A stretch of 64,000 bases of DNA from Arabidopsis thaliana (lineage: Eukaryota > Streptophyta > Magnoliopsida > Brassicales > Brassicaceae): NCBI RefSeq assembly GCF_000001735.4, contig NC_003070.9, forward strand, positions 1,116,001 through 1,180,000, in the 5' to 3' direction. A program made the position numbers and the translations under genes. Under the pieces are notes generated by a model. It did not search any database. It was not told the origin of the DNA and was given only the letters and a program-made list of their open reading frames with translations. Positions within the stretch are counted from its first letter, which is position 1; each line of letters starts with the position of its first letter. Shown here in pieces: positions 12,564 to 24,748 of this stretch.

Positions 12564-13319
12564 TCATACACCACAGCCTAAACCTTTGGCTTCTGATCCT
12601 TTCATGATCCTTAGTCTCTTGCACGTACATATGAACATCCTGCAACAACAAACAGAACCCATAAGAACACTTACAAAATTGTTGTTTCTGATTTTTGATT
12701 TTGTGGAAATTGTTTTCAGACAGGTATATGAAAGAAGACTTACTCCCATGGAACATCACCAATGAGCATCCAATCACCATCTTTGTCTTCATAAGTAGGC
12801 ACAAAGTCTGAACCTTTATATCCATCTCTCTCAAAGTACTCTCCCACAGAGAATTTGAACATCACTTCTAAAGCTTTAAGCAACTCTGAGTATCCTTTGT
12901 AACAACTCAGATCTATTTTCCTCAAGTATGGTGCACCATCCATACTTACTTTCACATAGATTCCTTGACCCTCATGCTCAGATTCATTCTTCTTACTCTG
13001 AATGTTGTTCTTCCTGTAAGATCTAACTGGTGGCCATCCAACAATCTGAGCCCTGCAAAAAGGAAGAAACACGGTCAATCAACTGAATTCTCCACCACTA
13101 CAGATTCAGAGACTTTTGTGTGAGTTTAACTTACTTTCGAGGAGGGGATGTTTCAGTTTTCCTTGATGATGATTCAATCTCCTTCTCAGTATCAGTTGAT
13201 AGTACTCTCTTATTGTTGTTATTACAGCAAGAAACTCTCTCTTTTGCTTCACATACATTATCTGTTCCCGGTAATCCCAGCCTCAGCTCTGTTTCCTTGA
13301 GGTTAACAAACTCATCCAT
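12564..13319 (-). CDS. IAA3: Aux/IAA transcriptional repressor IAA3 (SHY2)
   Basis: Three exons, 13319-13135, 13052-12744 and 12639-12564, give 189 residues, as known for IAA3/SHY2. It is a nuclear co-repressor that binds ARF factors and is degraded after SCF-TIR1/AFB recognition in auxin. Domain I carries the EAR motif TELRLGLPG (residues 10-18), which recruits TOPLESS. Domain II is the degron VGWPPVRSY with GWPP at 67-70; the established shy2-2 mutation changes P69. The C-terminal PB1 region has [14 protein letters not shown] with the conserved Lys and the acidic [15 protein letters not shown] (OPCA-like) face, ending near a basic [11 protein letters not shown] signal. It is divergent from IAA17. 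The upstream region contains TGTC-type auxin elements. Confidence 0.98.
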
Positions 13320-13439
13320 TTCTTCAAGAATTGCAGGAGAAGATAAAAAGAAAAGCTTTTGGTTATTATCCTTGAAAGAGAGGAGAGATATAGAGAAGCT
13401 GCTGATGATGAAGATGAGAGGCTTCGAGGAAGCTGAGTG

Positions 13440-13446
13440 TTTTATA
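13440..13446 (-). promoter_or_regulatory. TATA box of IAA3
   Basis: TATAAAA on the minus strand, about 120 bases upstream of the IAA3 start codon. It is the best TATA match in the proximal region and fits a leader of roughly 90 bases. Confidence 0.5.
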
Positions 13447-13569
13447 CAAGTTAAAGGAGAATAAAGATAGATACTGGTAGAGAGAGAAGAAACTGTTTTC
13501 TGAATTAAGGACAAAGGAAAAAAAGCTAAGCTTGTCGGTAGCAGTAACAGCAACTTTGAGGCAAAAGTG

Positions 13570-13624
13570 TGTCCCATCTTCTTGGGGACATTTGTGGGGA
13601 CACTTTCTTTTTCTCCCATCTGTC
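13570..13624 (-). promoter_or_regulatory. Cluster of TGTC-core (ARF-type) sites upstream of IAA3
   Basis: TGTCCC at 13570-13575, GGGACA at 13585-13590 and 13597-13602, and TGTCCA at 13619-13624. The first two form an inverted pair with 9 bases between. ARF factors bind TGTC cores. The cluster sits about 130-180 bases beyond the proposed TATA box. Binding is inferred. Confidence 0.45.
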
Positions 13625-13956
13625 CAAACCCAAAAACAAAATATTTTCATCTTTCTTTCTTGTGATAGACGGTCCAGATCAAATCTTCGAATCCCCCACC
13701 ACATGTGGTATGCCATATGGGCATATCACCTCTCTCTATCTCCCATTAATAACTTATCACAACCAAGAAATTTCGGATCGTAAGCTCATAATCTTTTCTT
13801 ACCAAGAACAACAACCGAATACATATTTTACTCGTTTTCTCAATAGATGGATGGTTAATTAACTCTATATGTAAAGGTAGCTAGTGTTCAATGTTTGGAT
13901 TGTGGGTAGTTCAGATTTGATGAGTTTATTGACTTGAGATCATAAGTAATAATTTA

Positions 13957-14083
13957 TGTCTCACATCTTCAAAAAACAGGTACTTTGGGTGTTGAAGAGC
14001 CAAAAACAGAGCCTACGTGACAAAATTACTTATTGTTCTTTACTGGGGTTTGTTAAAGCCCACAACTTTTGTCTCTCTGTCTC
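13957..14083. promoter_or_regulatory. Three canonical AuxRE hexamers (TGTCTC)
   Basis: TGTCTC occurs at 13957-13962, 14070-14075 and 14078-14083; the last two start 8 bases apart in the same orientation. They lie 640-770 bases upstream of the IAA3 start codon. TGTCTC is the classical auxin-response element, and Aux/IAA genes are primary auxin targets. Confidence 0.5.
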
Positions 14084-14104
14084 TAACCTATTAATCATGA
14101 TCAC

Positions 14105-14121
14105 CACACACACACACACAC
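14105..14121. repeat. (CA)n microsatellite
   Basis: About eight CA units just downstream of the AuxRE group. Confidence 0.9.
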
Positions 14122-17100
14122 GTATATATGAATTTGAAATAAAACTGAGCATCACGACAGGACATCTTCCTTAAGGATCAACTAGCACAAGGCTTTAGTT
14201 AAATGTCAGTAACATCATAATGGGGTCTTGTAGTTTTGTTTTGGAACCTGAGAGATCTTTAACAGATTCTCGCTGTCTTTGTTTATGTTACAGCGTGGCA
14301 TTGGTTGTATTCTACTTATATGGAGCTCCTATTGTAGATGTTTACGTCTTTGACATAACCTACTCGAATTGAACCGGATCTAAGTTTTGGCTCCATTTTT
14401 TGGTTTTCTCATGCATGGCTTTCGAAATCGAAGTCCGAATCGGTACTATGCAAAGAGTTGTTAAGAACTTATGTTATAACTTTACATTATACGTGTAACA
14501 ATAATCCTAAAAGAATTTTTTTTTTTTTTTTATCTACATATATACGTACGTAGTGACTTTCAACAAGTACTAACGATTAACGAACATATTTCAACAAAAT
14601 AAATTCATACAATTAGAGGTGACTGCTAACAGCTACTCAGTACTCATCACGCATTGATTTCTTCTGTACGGTGAGAAACATTCTCTTCTTGGTTCAGTCA
14701 TAAATTACTAGATTCGTTTTCTTGACAGAACAGGTCATAAGTTTGAATTGAATTAATTGTATTTATACCAAGAAAAACTGATGGGAATATATATATATTT
14801 ATATCATTATTTGTGAATTGGTCACAATATATAGAAGCATTTGATGACTAATATATGTAATATAAAGTTTGCACACACAAACAAATATAAAGTTTTTCCT
14901 AAAAAATTTATTTATAATCCGTCAGTGGAACGTAAGATAAAAAATAAATATAAATTAAATGTTTTGTATTCCCATATATATCTTATCCATAAGGAGTTAA
15001 AGACTTTTATTAGGCATGAATATCCGCAGGCTTTTCTCATTCACTATAGTATTATGGCATCATCTTTTATTTTTCTGCACTCATTATATGTCATACTGTA
15101 GCATACTTTGCAATTTAATTATATATATAAACGAATTTAGTAACTTATACTGAAAATAAAATGACAATGTCTTAGCTACAACAACTAATCACACAAAAAT
15201 GATTTGTTTTGGTTTTTTAAAGGATAAATTAGACCATTAAGTAACAATCACGAATTTACTATAGTAGCAGTTAACGCAAAATATTTCATGAAACTTTTTC
15301 TAAAATAAAATTTGAAAAATTAATATTTTTCTTTTGTATATACTCTTATATGTCGGATTAAAACCTAATAAATTCCTCCAATATCCATTAGCAATTTAGC
15401 CAAAGAAGTGAAGATAATGATGATAATTCGTTCGTAATTGTATTTGCCGACATGATTAATCATAACACATGTCACTCAAATATTTGCTTGCCCTACAGAG
15501 CAGTAGAAGATCTCAAGCCACCGTATCAACCGTACACGTGTAACCAATGACAGAAGATGCAGGTCCCACATCTGATCACAGAATCGCTGGTTGATTATAG
15601 CACTCTTTATAAAATCTAATCCGAAAGCTAAACCGCGCAAGATTTTTAGCACTTAACCAACGAAATTAGAGTGTACTTATGACTCTTTTGTTGATATAAA
15701 TGATTTACAATAGAAATCAACACATTGTATAATAATTGGTGTGGTCCAAAGTTTAGAATATTTTCTTTATTAAGTTAGTTAAATTCCTTCGTAGTAGAAA
15801 TAATGCTTTCCGAAATTTTAACACATTTTCATTTGCAATTGGACCATCTTTATAGGAGTAATTAAATGGGCTGGGCCGCTACATTTTGGAGTTTTATTTT
15901 GCTTTGACGGCGTATCTGGACCACTTCAATCTAACCACCACTATTTTTTTCCCATTTTCTTTAACCATAAAGCCAACTTTACAATTTTCTTATCCACATA
16001 TTACTACTAATCTTTTATTTTACTCAACTTGGGTTCGTAAACCAACCTCGGGGTTTCCTCATTAATTTGAGGGATCTGTTTCTTCTTTTCTTTTTCTTTT
16101 TTCTTTTTTAGTTTGCATTAGAAAAACTTCAAATATTAGTCAATGTTTGACACTCTTTAGGTTATTATAGAACGTTAAAAAAAAAAAAAAAACTTTTGCG
16201 TCAATATGTGATACAGTGATAGTTTTGAACTTTTGATAAATAATATTATCTTCAAAGTATTTGTATGAGTTTAAAATGTTTTCCTTGTCAAAATATTATG
16301 GAATTATTTGGACAAAGAGAATATCTTTACCGGTCAAATGTAATCAATAAAGCGATCCCCCAAATCTCTTACTCATCCCACTATTTACCTAATTTATGGA
16401 TTCTGCAAATCGTCTTTGATCTCACCGTTAAAGTTTTGGGGATCAACCAATATCAGATATTTTGAGATCCCAATATATTTGATTACCATTTCACGATGAT
16501 TACAAATGAGTATATATAAATAAAATAAGAACAAACCTTAATTAAATCTCTTTGAGAAAATAAAGACTGTTTAGTTATCATAACACGTATAGAAATAATC
16601 TGTGGACCATCACCAAAAACGCAGAGATAACAAATTAATTTTTTTACAAGATTGTCTATTAATAAAATTGGGGGTTTAATTAATCTAGTAATTAACCACT
16701 TTTAGAAACATTAATTAAAAAGTAGACATTCCAAGCAACGGTACTGTGGTTAGCCCCCACCACGAGGCTATATTGTTAAGAGTTATGCCAACATATAGAA
16801 TAATATATCATGAGCGTATAGAGCAGATTCTCGCATTTTTACTTTTTAAATATATACTTCAAGAAAACCATTTAATTATCATTAGCTAGAAATGTGTAAG
16901 AACATGAGCAAATTGTCTGAATATGTACATTCTGAAACTATATTCAAGGAATAGTTAATTTGTAGTCATTTTCTTCTTCTTCTTCTTTTTATATTTTTAA
17001 ATCGACAAATTCCAATTCATAAACAATTTTTATTATATGGGATAATGCGACAGTGGAATCAAACTCCACTGAAAATAGACTTAACCATTTGATTAAGATA

Positions 17101-20100
17101 CATCTCCATTTATAGTCATTTGCTAAATGAGTGTCTTTCACATATTTACTTTCGAATTAGATTTCTTGAAAAAACCAAAGGAATTGAGATAATCTACTAA
17201 CTATTAACCTTCACAAAAAGTTACATAAATAAATATTAATAAAAGACGACTAAAAGGAAATATTGTATATATATGATATATCGTCGGTCGAAAATGTCAG
17301 AATGGAGATGAAGCAAACTCACCAGAGAAATAAATAATGCAACAAATGATAGCGGAAATGATTGCTTCAATATATACTAAGATTTCTTTCTTTTCTATAT
17401 TATTTTAAGTTGTACAGAAAAAATGAACCATTTTGTGGTGGAGAACAAGGTTCAATAGTTCAATACATATTATGTGTTTAGAACTAAGCAACATAATATA
17501 GATGTAAATATGTAACTTATACTTAGTAATGTACATATCAAAAATTTTAAAAATATGACTATTACACACTTTAAACTAAATATGACTCGAACAAAAGTAA
17601 AATAATAGAATGGAGAACTGAAATATACTTTTCTATTAGGTTCTTTAAATTCTAGCCAATTGATCGTTTTAACCCATATACATATATAAGACTGTAGAGC
17701 AAGTGTTGACGTAAAGTAATTTGTTTGAGTCTCAAAAGAGTTGTTGCTTTCACATACAATCACATTTTACATTTTAGTCAATGTAAACTTATTATTTGGT
17801 TGTGGATCGTTTCAATTGCATGCATGCAGCAATGCATGTCATTTGGCTGCATTCCTTAAATGCGAGAAGTATATTCCAACAACTAATGTAAATGAGAAAA
17901 CTATAAAAAAAAAATTGAAGATGGACACAAATGAACCAGTACTATTGATTTATTTTTCTGTGTGGTAGAATGTTGAGAGTTGTGGCCTTGTATTGTCCAC
18001 ATGAAAGTACACCTGGTCCTCACACGTTCTTATCTTGCAAGTTCATAATTAACACACATATATACCTTTGAAAATAACTCATTAATTTCGACACCATGCA
18101 TATAAAATACATGATTAGACCTATATATAATTTTCCCAAAAAATGAAAAATATATATAATCAAGTGAAAAAGCATTACCAAAATTACACATCAAATTAAG
18201 ATGGTCTCTATCGTGTGACAAAGAAAATGTGGTCTCCATATGTATCCTTGAGAATACTGATGATATATGGATTTGGTTGCATTGGTTCAATCTCATTAAA
18301 GTTTCGCATACAATCCATTTATGTGTGCGGGCGCATTTTTTTGTAATCATGTAGGCTGGACCGAGAATTTATATTATTCACTGGTTTACAATTTCATGTG
18401 AATTCCATAGTGATCAGTAGATATATATATTGATCAGACAAAGTAGATACACATTGATAAAACACGACAAAATGATGTGATATATAAGACAAAGTGACCC
18501 AAAATTCGATTGAAAAATTTGGGGTACGTTGATTTGAAAACTCATGAGAGTTTTTTGGGATAGAAACAAAAGGAGAGAAAAGGGTTAAAGAGGAGGATGT
18601 AGACAAGGCAAGGAACAAAAGTAGGGTTTAAGATGTTTTCGCCCCTGAATTTTATTTGATGTAACTTGTCCCTTTATCATCTCCATGTTTTTCTTCTTCT
18701 CATTAATTTAAATTTTGGCTTTGGAATTTATGGTGATGTTAATTGTACCCTCTCTTCCTTTGGATTTTGATGCCACTCATGTCCCCTCTCATAGATTTTA
18801 TTAGGGTAGGAATATGCCTTTTTCCCTCTTTATTTTCATATTTATTGAATTTACGTTGGTTAATTATGGTTAGTACGCTTGGTGTTATTTAAACGTCCCG
18901 TATTCACAGTTTACGCCTAACTGATTACTTTGAACTAAAACCAGTGTCTAGTAGATCACTAAAGTCGAATTTTGAACGAAAGTTTGAAAATTCGCAAAAG
19001 CGCCGTGAAAATACAATTCCAAAACATATCATTTTTGTTTTTGGAAGCGTGATTGATGAAATAAAAACAAAATATGTTTTGGAAGTGCGACAGAATTTGT
19101 TTTTTTGTTTAGAAATGCGATAATATAGACAAATTAATAGAAAATGTAATACAAATTTAGGTGCTTTCATAACTACAAAAAAAAAAAAAAACTACCCTAT
19201 TGTTGAAAACTTTCATACTACAAGAATAACACAAGCAATATAAAAGAAGAAAAATAATTTTCAATAATCAAAAACAGACATTATATTTTAGTAGTCAATT
19301 TAATCTGTAAATATCTGTAAAGAAAATTAATCACCAATTTTATTGTTAACTACAAAGTGGTGTTTATAATATTGCAATTTATAGTTTGTTAACTACAAAG
19401 TATAAACATTAAAGAGTAATGATGCGTTTTTATGTGTCTAGATACACATTTCGCTGTACGTGTTTATAGGTGAGTTTTTAATCAATAAATATTGAAGATG
19501 TACCGTATGCTTTATTTTGTATTGGCATGAGAATAATTATATACAAGAGGGCTGCGCTTTTATTGTGGGATGAATAATTGAATCATGTGGATGTGATATG
19601 CATAATTGGAAGGTTCCGGCGAAGAATCTTACGGGGAAAAATAATCAAAATCATGAATATATATTCATTAGTTAATAATTATATTTAGAAGTCAAAAAGC
19701 ATAATATAGTTATATTAATAATAATGTACATCTCTATTGTAACACTCTCATATGAGATGTCTGCGACCTCGCCACTCAAAAGAATATATATTTATAAACT
19801 ATACGTTGATATAGTTTTTAAGACCATATGGTATATACATATATTTAGTTAGATACCCCATATCAATTAATCGGTTCATCACCACTTAATTCACTTGGTT
19901 GCTTCGAATGTGTTTCATAATTCACTTGTAATTTTAAAATCTTTCCTTCACTTGTGCTTTCGCTTGTAATCTCAAAATGTTATATATCTCTTTTAACGGG
20001 AGAAAAACGATTAAAGACGGATTAAAATATATATCCATTTTGTATAGTCAAATGCAATAATATATACATAATCTACAAGATAAATCATAAGAAAGATTCA

Positions 20101-20192
20101 ATAACAGTAATAGAGTAATAACAGTGATTACTGATTAGTCTAAAAGACTAAAACTCGAGGATGATGACTTAATCAAAGGGCTTAGATTCATC
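14122..20192. other. Intergenic region between IAA3 and IAA17
   Basis: Most of the 7 kb that separates the two divergent Aux/IAA start codons. It is AT-rich with no credible gene. Notable islands are a G-box/CCAAT/TCP/TATA module at 15534-15620, a GC-richer patch near 16730-16775, and two GTTTTTGGAAG/GCGACAG-like degenerate words at 18960-19115 that may be old repeat remnants. Confidence 0.6.
15534..15620. promoter_or_regulatory. Compact G-box / CCAAT / TCP / TATA-like module
   Basis: ACACGTGT (perfect G-box palindrome, 15534-15541), CCAAT immediately after it, GGTCCCAC at 15562-15569 (class II TCP consensus GGNCCCAC) and TTTATAAAAT near 15606. This GC-richer island stands out in AT-rich DNA, midway between the two Aux/IAA genes. 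It could be a distal enhancer or a promoter of an unseen transcript. Confidence 0.35.
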
Positions 20193-20198
20193 CACGTG
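20193..20198 (+). promoter_or_regulatory. G-box overlapping a TGTC core upstream of IAA17
   Basis: CACGTG runs directly into TGTC (CACGTGTC), about 190 bases upstream of the IAA17 start codon. G-boxes are bound by bHLH/bZIP factors such as PIFs, TGTC by ARFs; overlap suggests shared or competing control. Confidence 0.4.
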
Positions 20199-20308
20199 TC
20201 TAAAACCCGTTTAATCAAAGATCTCTTAAATACGACATACACATGCAGCTACCTCCTAGACAGAGATATAATACAGACTCATCTCACTTTGTATTATTTG
20301 AGTGTTTT

Positions 20309-20315
20309 TATAAAA
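20309..20315 (+). promoter_or_regulatory. Possible TATA box of IAA17
   Basis: TATAAAA 67 bases upstream of the start codon. This would leave a short leader of about 40 bases. A more distal start using weaker AT-rich sequence near 20220 is possible. Confidence 0.35.
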
Positions 20316-20381
20316 CCATTTTTCCATCTTCCTCATCACCTTCCCAAGAAGAAGAACACCAAAGAAGAAGAAAGGTTAATA

Positions 20382-22340
20382 ATGATGGGCAGTGTCGAGC
20401 TGAATCTGAGGGAGACTGAGCTGTGTCTTGGTCTTCCCGGTGGAGATACAGTGGCTCCGGTAACCGGAAACAAGAGAGGGTTCTCAGAGACGGTTGATCT
20501 GAAGCTAAATCTGAATAATGAGCCTGCAAACAAGGAAGGATCTACGACTCATGACGTCGTGACTTTTGATTCCAAGGAGAAGAGTGCTTGTCCTAAAGAT
20601 CCAGCCAAACCTCCGGCCAAGTAATTTTACTATTTTGTCCTTTATGATTTATTTTCCACTCTTCTCTACTGCTCTTAATATTAACATTTTTGTAAAGGTG
20701 ACTGCAAAAAAAAACAGAAATTTCATTAAAGATATATATTTTTCTTCGCCAAAACCATTTTATCATATGTCTACGGTTTTTTTCTCTTCTTAAATCGTCC
20801 AATGTCTTAATATATTTAATTATGTTTAACCCATAGTCTCATGCAAGTAAAATTTATGTGACATCACGTCAAAGCTAACTACAGTCTATATCTTGTATAA
20901 CATAACCGTTTTTCCGTTTTAAAAAAAATATAGGGCACAAGTTGTGGGATGGCCACCGGTGAGATCATACCGGAAGAACGTGATGGTTTCCTGCCAAAAA
21001 TCAAGCGGTGGCCCGGAGGCGGCGGCGTTCGTGAAGGTATCAATGGACGGAGCACCGTACTTGAGGAAAATCGATTTGAGGATGTATAAAAGCTACGATG
21101 AGCTTTCTAATGCTTTGTCCAACATGTTCAGCTCTTTTACCATGGGTACGTTTTATAAGTATATTCCTTATATATATATGTAGATCCTTCCATGCACATT
21201 TAGTTACTAATTAATTGTTACTATAGAAAGAAAAATTAATCATCATGATGATAGATCAGTCCCAAATGAATTACCGTTATCGAGTATACAAATATTTCAT
21301 AATTGAGTAACCCGTTAGTAGTAGTTTAGAAACTGTGAAAAGAAAACTATGTGATAAAATCCAATTGCGAAAAATGTATATTTCATTTGTTGCACCATAA
21401 AAGAAAACCACCAAGTTTAAATTCAGGATATCAAGTTCTTATACCTAAGATTATTTTAGGCAAACATGGAGGAGAAGAAGGAATGATAGACTTCATGAAT
21501 GAGAGGAAATTGATGGATTTGGTGAATAGCTGGGACTATGTTCCCTCTTATGAAGACAAAGACGGTGATTGGATGCTCGTCGGCGACGTTCCTTGGCCGT
21601 ACGTCTTCTTCTTCTCCCTTATTAATTACCATTTAATTAGAGCTTTATTGTTTCGGTTAAAATTCGAGCTTTATTTTTGTTTATGTCATTTATTTGTTTC
21701 TAATAAATAACCATTTGTTTTAATCTTTTTATTTATTAGAATGTTCGTCGATACATGCAAGCGTTTACGTCTCATGAAAGGATCGGATGCCATTGGTCTC
21801 GGTATGTATTTTCTACCAATGCATATTATATTCACATTGATTAAATTTTGATTTCAGTTTGTTACCCATTTAAATTAAAATTTACGTGTATATGTATACA
21901 ATATAGTTAAAATAGCTTACAAAAGAGATTTGCCCCAAAAAGAAAAAAAAAACTTACAAAAGAGCTTAAAAGTTTACTATAATGTACACCTCAACCGCAT
22001 AACTTGGTCGCCTAAATAATTTAATATGCTATCGTTTAAGATGATGTCTAATCATCAAACGCTTAAACCGTTCATTATTTTTCGCACAATTATATTTCTA
22101 CCGTAAAGAACAAATTTGTCGAAAGAAAACTTATCGCTTTGATCTTTTAAATCATTGATATAATACATGATATTTGATTCTCTTTTGTCAAATGCAAAAA
22201 AAGAAAGAGATTAAATAACAGAGGGAATAAAAAATATACTCTTTTAACAGAATAAATACCGTGGTCAAATGTCTTTGCTTATTAATTGTAAAAATATTTC
22301 AGCTCCGAGGGCGATGGAGAAGTGCAAGAGCAGAGCTTGA
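20382..22340 (+). CDS. IAA17: Aux/IAA transcriptional repressor IAA17 (AXR3)
   Basis: Five exons, 20382-20620, 20934-21145, 21460-21598, 21740-21801 and 22303-22340, sum to 229 residues, as known for AXR3/IAA17. Function is as for IAA3: a short-lived nuclear repressor of ARF activity. The EAR motif is TELCLGLPG (12-20), with a second LxLxL motif, DLKLNLN (39-45). The degron VGWPPVRSY has GWPPV at 85-89; established axr3-1 and axr3-3 alleles change P88 and V89. The PB1 region includes [14 protein letters not shown] and [16 protein letters not shown], then [17 protein letters not shown]. Two ATGs are adjacent (MMG); the first is chosen. It has two more introns than IAA3, consistent with an old tandem pair from different Aux/IAA subclades. 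Confidence 0.98.
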
Positions 22341-24748
22341 AGTCAAATTAAAAGGATAAGTGGTATCGATTATATATTTGATTAACACATTGATTGGTGT
22401 TAATTGCTCTTTTTTTTCTTACGATGAAATACATTGTTCAGTTTCTTTTGATTGTCTGTGTTTTGATCTGGATTTGGTATGTAGATATAGTTTGTATGCT
22501 ATTATGTGTAATGAACTTAAGTTAAATATTTGAGACATTTGTAATGGAAAATGTGTAATAATTTGAACATCCTATTCCTATGTATATGTTTGTCTTTATT
22601 TATTTATTTTGCCAAAGATGTGTATATTCGTATAAGGAATATGTGATTTTTATTCCACTATGGAAAATTTAATCTCACATTACTTCTCTTTAATTTCAGT
22701 CTCTTAATAGTCAGTTATTTTCTAAAGGCAGAACAGTATTCTTTTGGTTCGTCTTGAAAGTGAAACTAAAGATCATAGCGATCGAGTATTTGACCCTAAA
22801 GTAAACTTTCCCCAAGTATAATTTCGAAGTCGGTATAATTAGAATTACAATATTACAATATACATATGTTATATCAGATGAATATAATTACAAAAATGGG
22901 GAAAATTCACTTTGTTGGTATATTGATTTGTTGGTACTTAAAGTGATAATTGGCTTTGGTTGGAGGAAATAAAATAGAGAAATAGGACCCATAGGGAAGA
23001 GAGGGAGCAATGCCATGTGCATATTCATGGGTCTCTTCATTTCATTACCTTTGTTTATCATTTAATTTCCCATTAAATTAATTAGGAATATTAACTTTTA
23101 TACCAACTAAATTTATTAACAAGGTTATCATAATTATACACAAATATCCTCTCTATAATGAAAAATGAAAAACCACTAGAAATATGGAATTACGTTGTAT
23201 CCTTTATCACTTTCAGAAATGAGCTACAAGTAATTTATTATTGTCAAGAGATTGCACATGTGTAAAACTTGAAGGTAAAAGACATATATATGCAATAAAA
23301 TATAGATATATATATATATATATATCGATGACATAATAGATATAGTATAATAACATATAGGGCCCTTTTGGATTAATGGTGTTTACTGGTTATAATGGAG
23401 CTATTCTAAGCAGTCCTTATTTAATTTGATGTTTAACGTTAAAAAAAAGTTTAAGAATAAAATATATAGATAAAATAAAGAAAACTGAGAATGTAAATAT
23501 TGATAAATGGGGAAGCACATGGAGAAGATGTTGAATCCCAAAACGAACAAATCGAAGTTTTAGGAAAGTATCGTTCCAACGTACATGCATGCATATATAT
23601 AGAAAATATGTGTACTAATGTATGTGTAAACACAAACATTGTACAATTAGTTACGTTGAAATGTTTTAAATTTCAGTATCTTAATATTTGTCTTCATTTC
23701 TTGGATCAGGCAGAAGCATGTTCGATGTTTGATGGGGTCAATAATTAATTTGACAAGTTGACGCTCTAGAGGATTCTTCACCAAACTTAAATTATCGCAG
23801 ATAATACATTATTTAAAAATAGATGGAGCAACATATAAAACTATATGTTAAAAATATTTTATAGTTTTAGAAAAACTTTTGTTAAAAATAATAAAGCTAT
23901 AAACAAACAAGAAAAACGGGTGATAGTTTCTCTATCACATAATAATGGAATCCATTTAAAATTCCATAGGCCTCATTACACATGATGGGCCGTGGCTTTT
24001 CTAAGCACAGTTGTTATCAAGATAAAGAAGCAGAAGAAGTTGTAAGGAATTTTCTAACCGGGTCAAGTATACAATATATGTAAACCATAACGTAAACCGG
24101 ATATCAAACCGGGTCGTAGGTCGAACCTGAACTTTCTGATTCTGTTTTTTTTTTGTTGGTGTCCGAGTCTATTCCTAATTAGGGTTTGTGGTGGAGCTCT
24201 GTTGATGTTTTGATTCTTTCTATAAACGATTCAATGGTTAGTGGTGGCATTCCTCTTACGAAATTTTCTTATTATGCATGTGATGGAAATTTTCAACACC
24301 AAACATGAAGGAATGCGAAATATGAGTTACCAGTGAAGATATTTGTCCGATAAATGAGGTTGTGGCTACAAGTGTTTTGTCAAAACAATAATGGCTTTGT
24401 GTTCGGATGCTGGCTTTAAAGCTTGAGCTCTTGATTGAGTTTGCTCGGCGCTACTATGAATCATCAGATTGAATGAAGAAAGTTGTGTACTCTGTTCTTG
24501 TCTCTTTATGGATTCAAACCTTTTCTTCTCCTTTAACAAGGTTCATAAAAACCAAAAGAGAACAGTTTTGGGAGACCGAAACCATATCATCTCACAGACG
24601 GGTAACATCAATCCTCTTCCTCTAAACCGGTTTTCGTCTTAAAACATATTTTGTCATTAACAATGTTTAATGGGACACAAAACAAACAATGACAATTTAC
24701 AAAACAACAAAACCCTAAATCCCCAAACTCATTATCAAATCGTGTTGA
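22341..24748. other. Intergenic region between IAA17 and PRA1.D
   Basis: Holds the IAA17 3' UTR, a TA microsatellite (23306-23325) and AT-rich sequence. From about 23980 the composition changes: TGGGCC at 23986-23991 and a perfect telo-box TTAGGGTTT at 24179-24187 point rightward, followed by about 400 bases of higher-complexity sequence without a long open frame. The PRA1.D 3' UTR occupies the right end. Confidence 0.55.
23306..23325. repeat. (AT)n microsatellite
   Basis: Ten AT units downstream of IAA17. Confidence 0.9.

Noticed and set aside
22341-24000. CRISPR arrays, prophage or plasmid features
   Set aside because: Nothing of the kind was seen here or elsewhere in the window; the DNA is plant nuclear.
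24509-24519. B-box-like GGTTTGAATCC on the minus strand
   Set aside because: One mismatch to the tRNA B box and no cloverleaf or A box around it.
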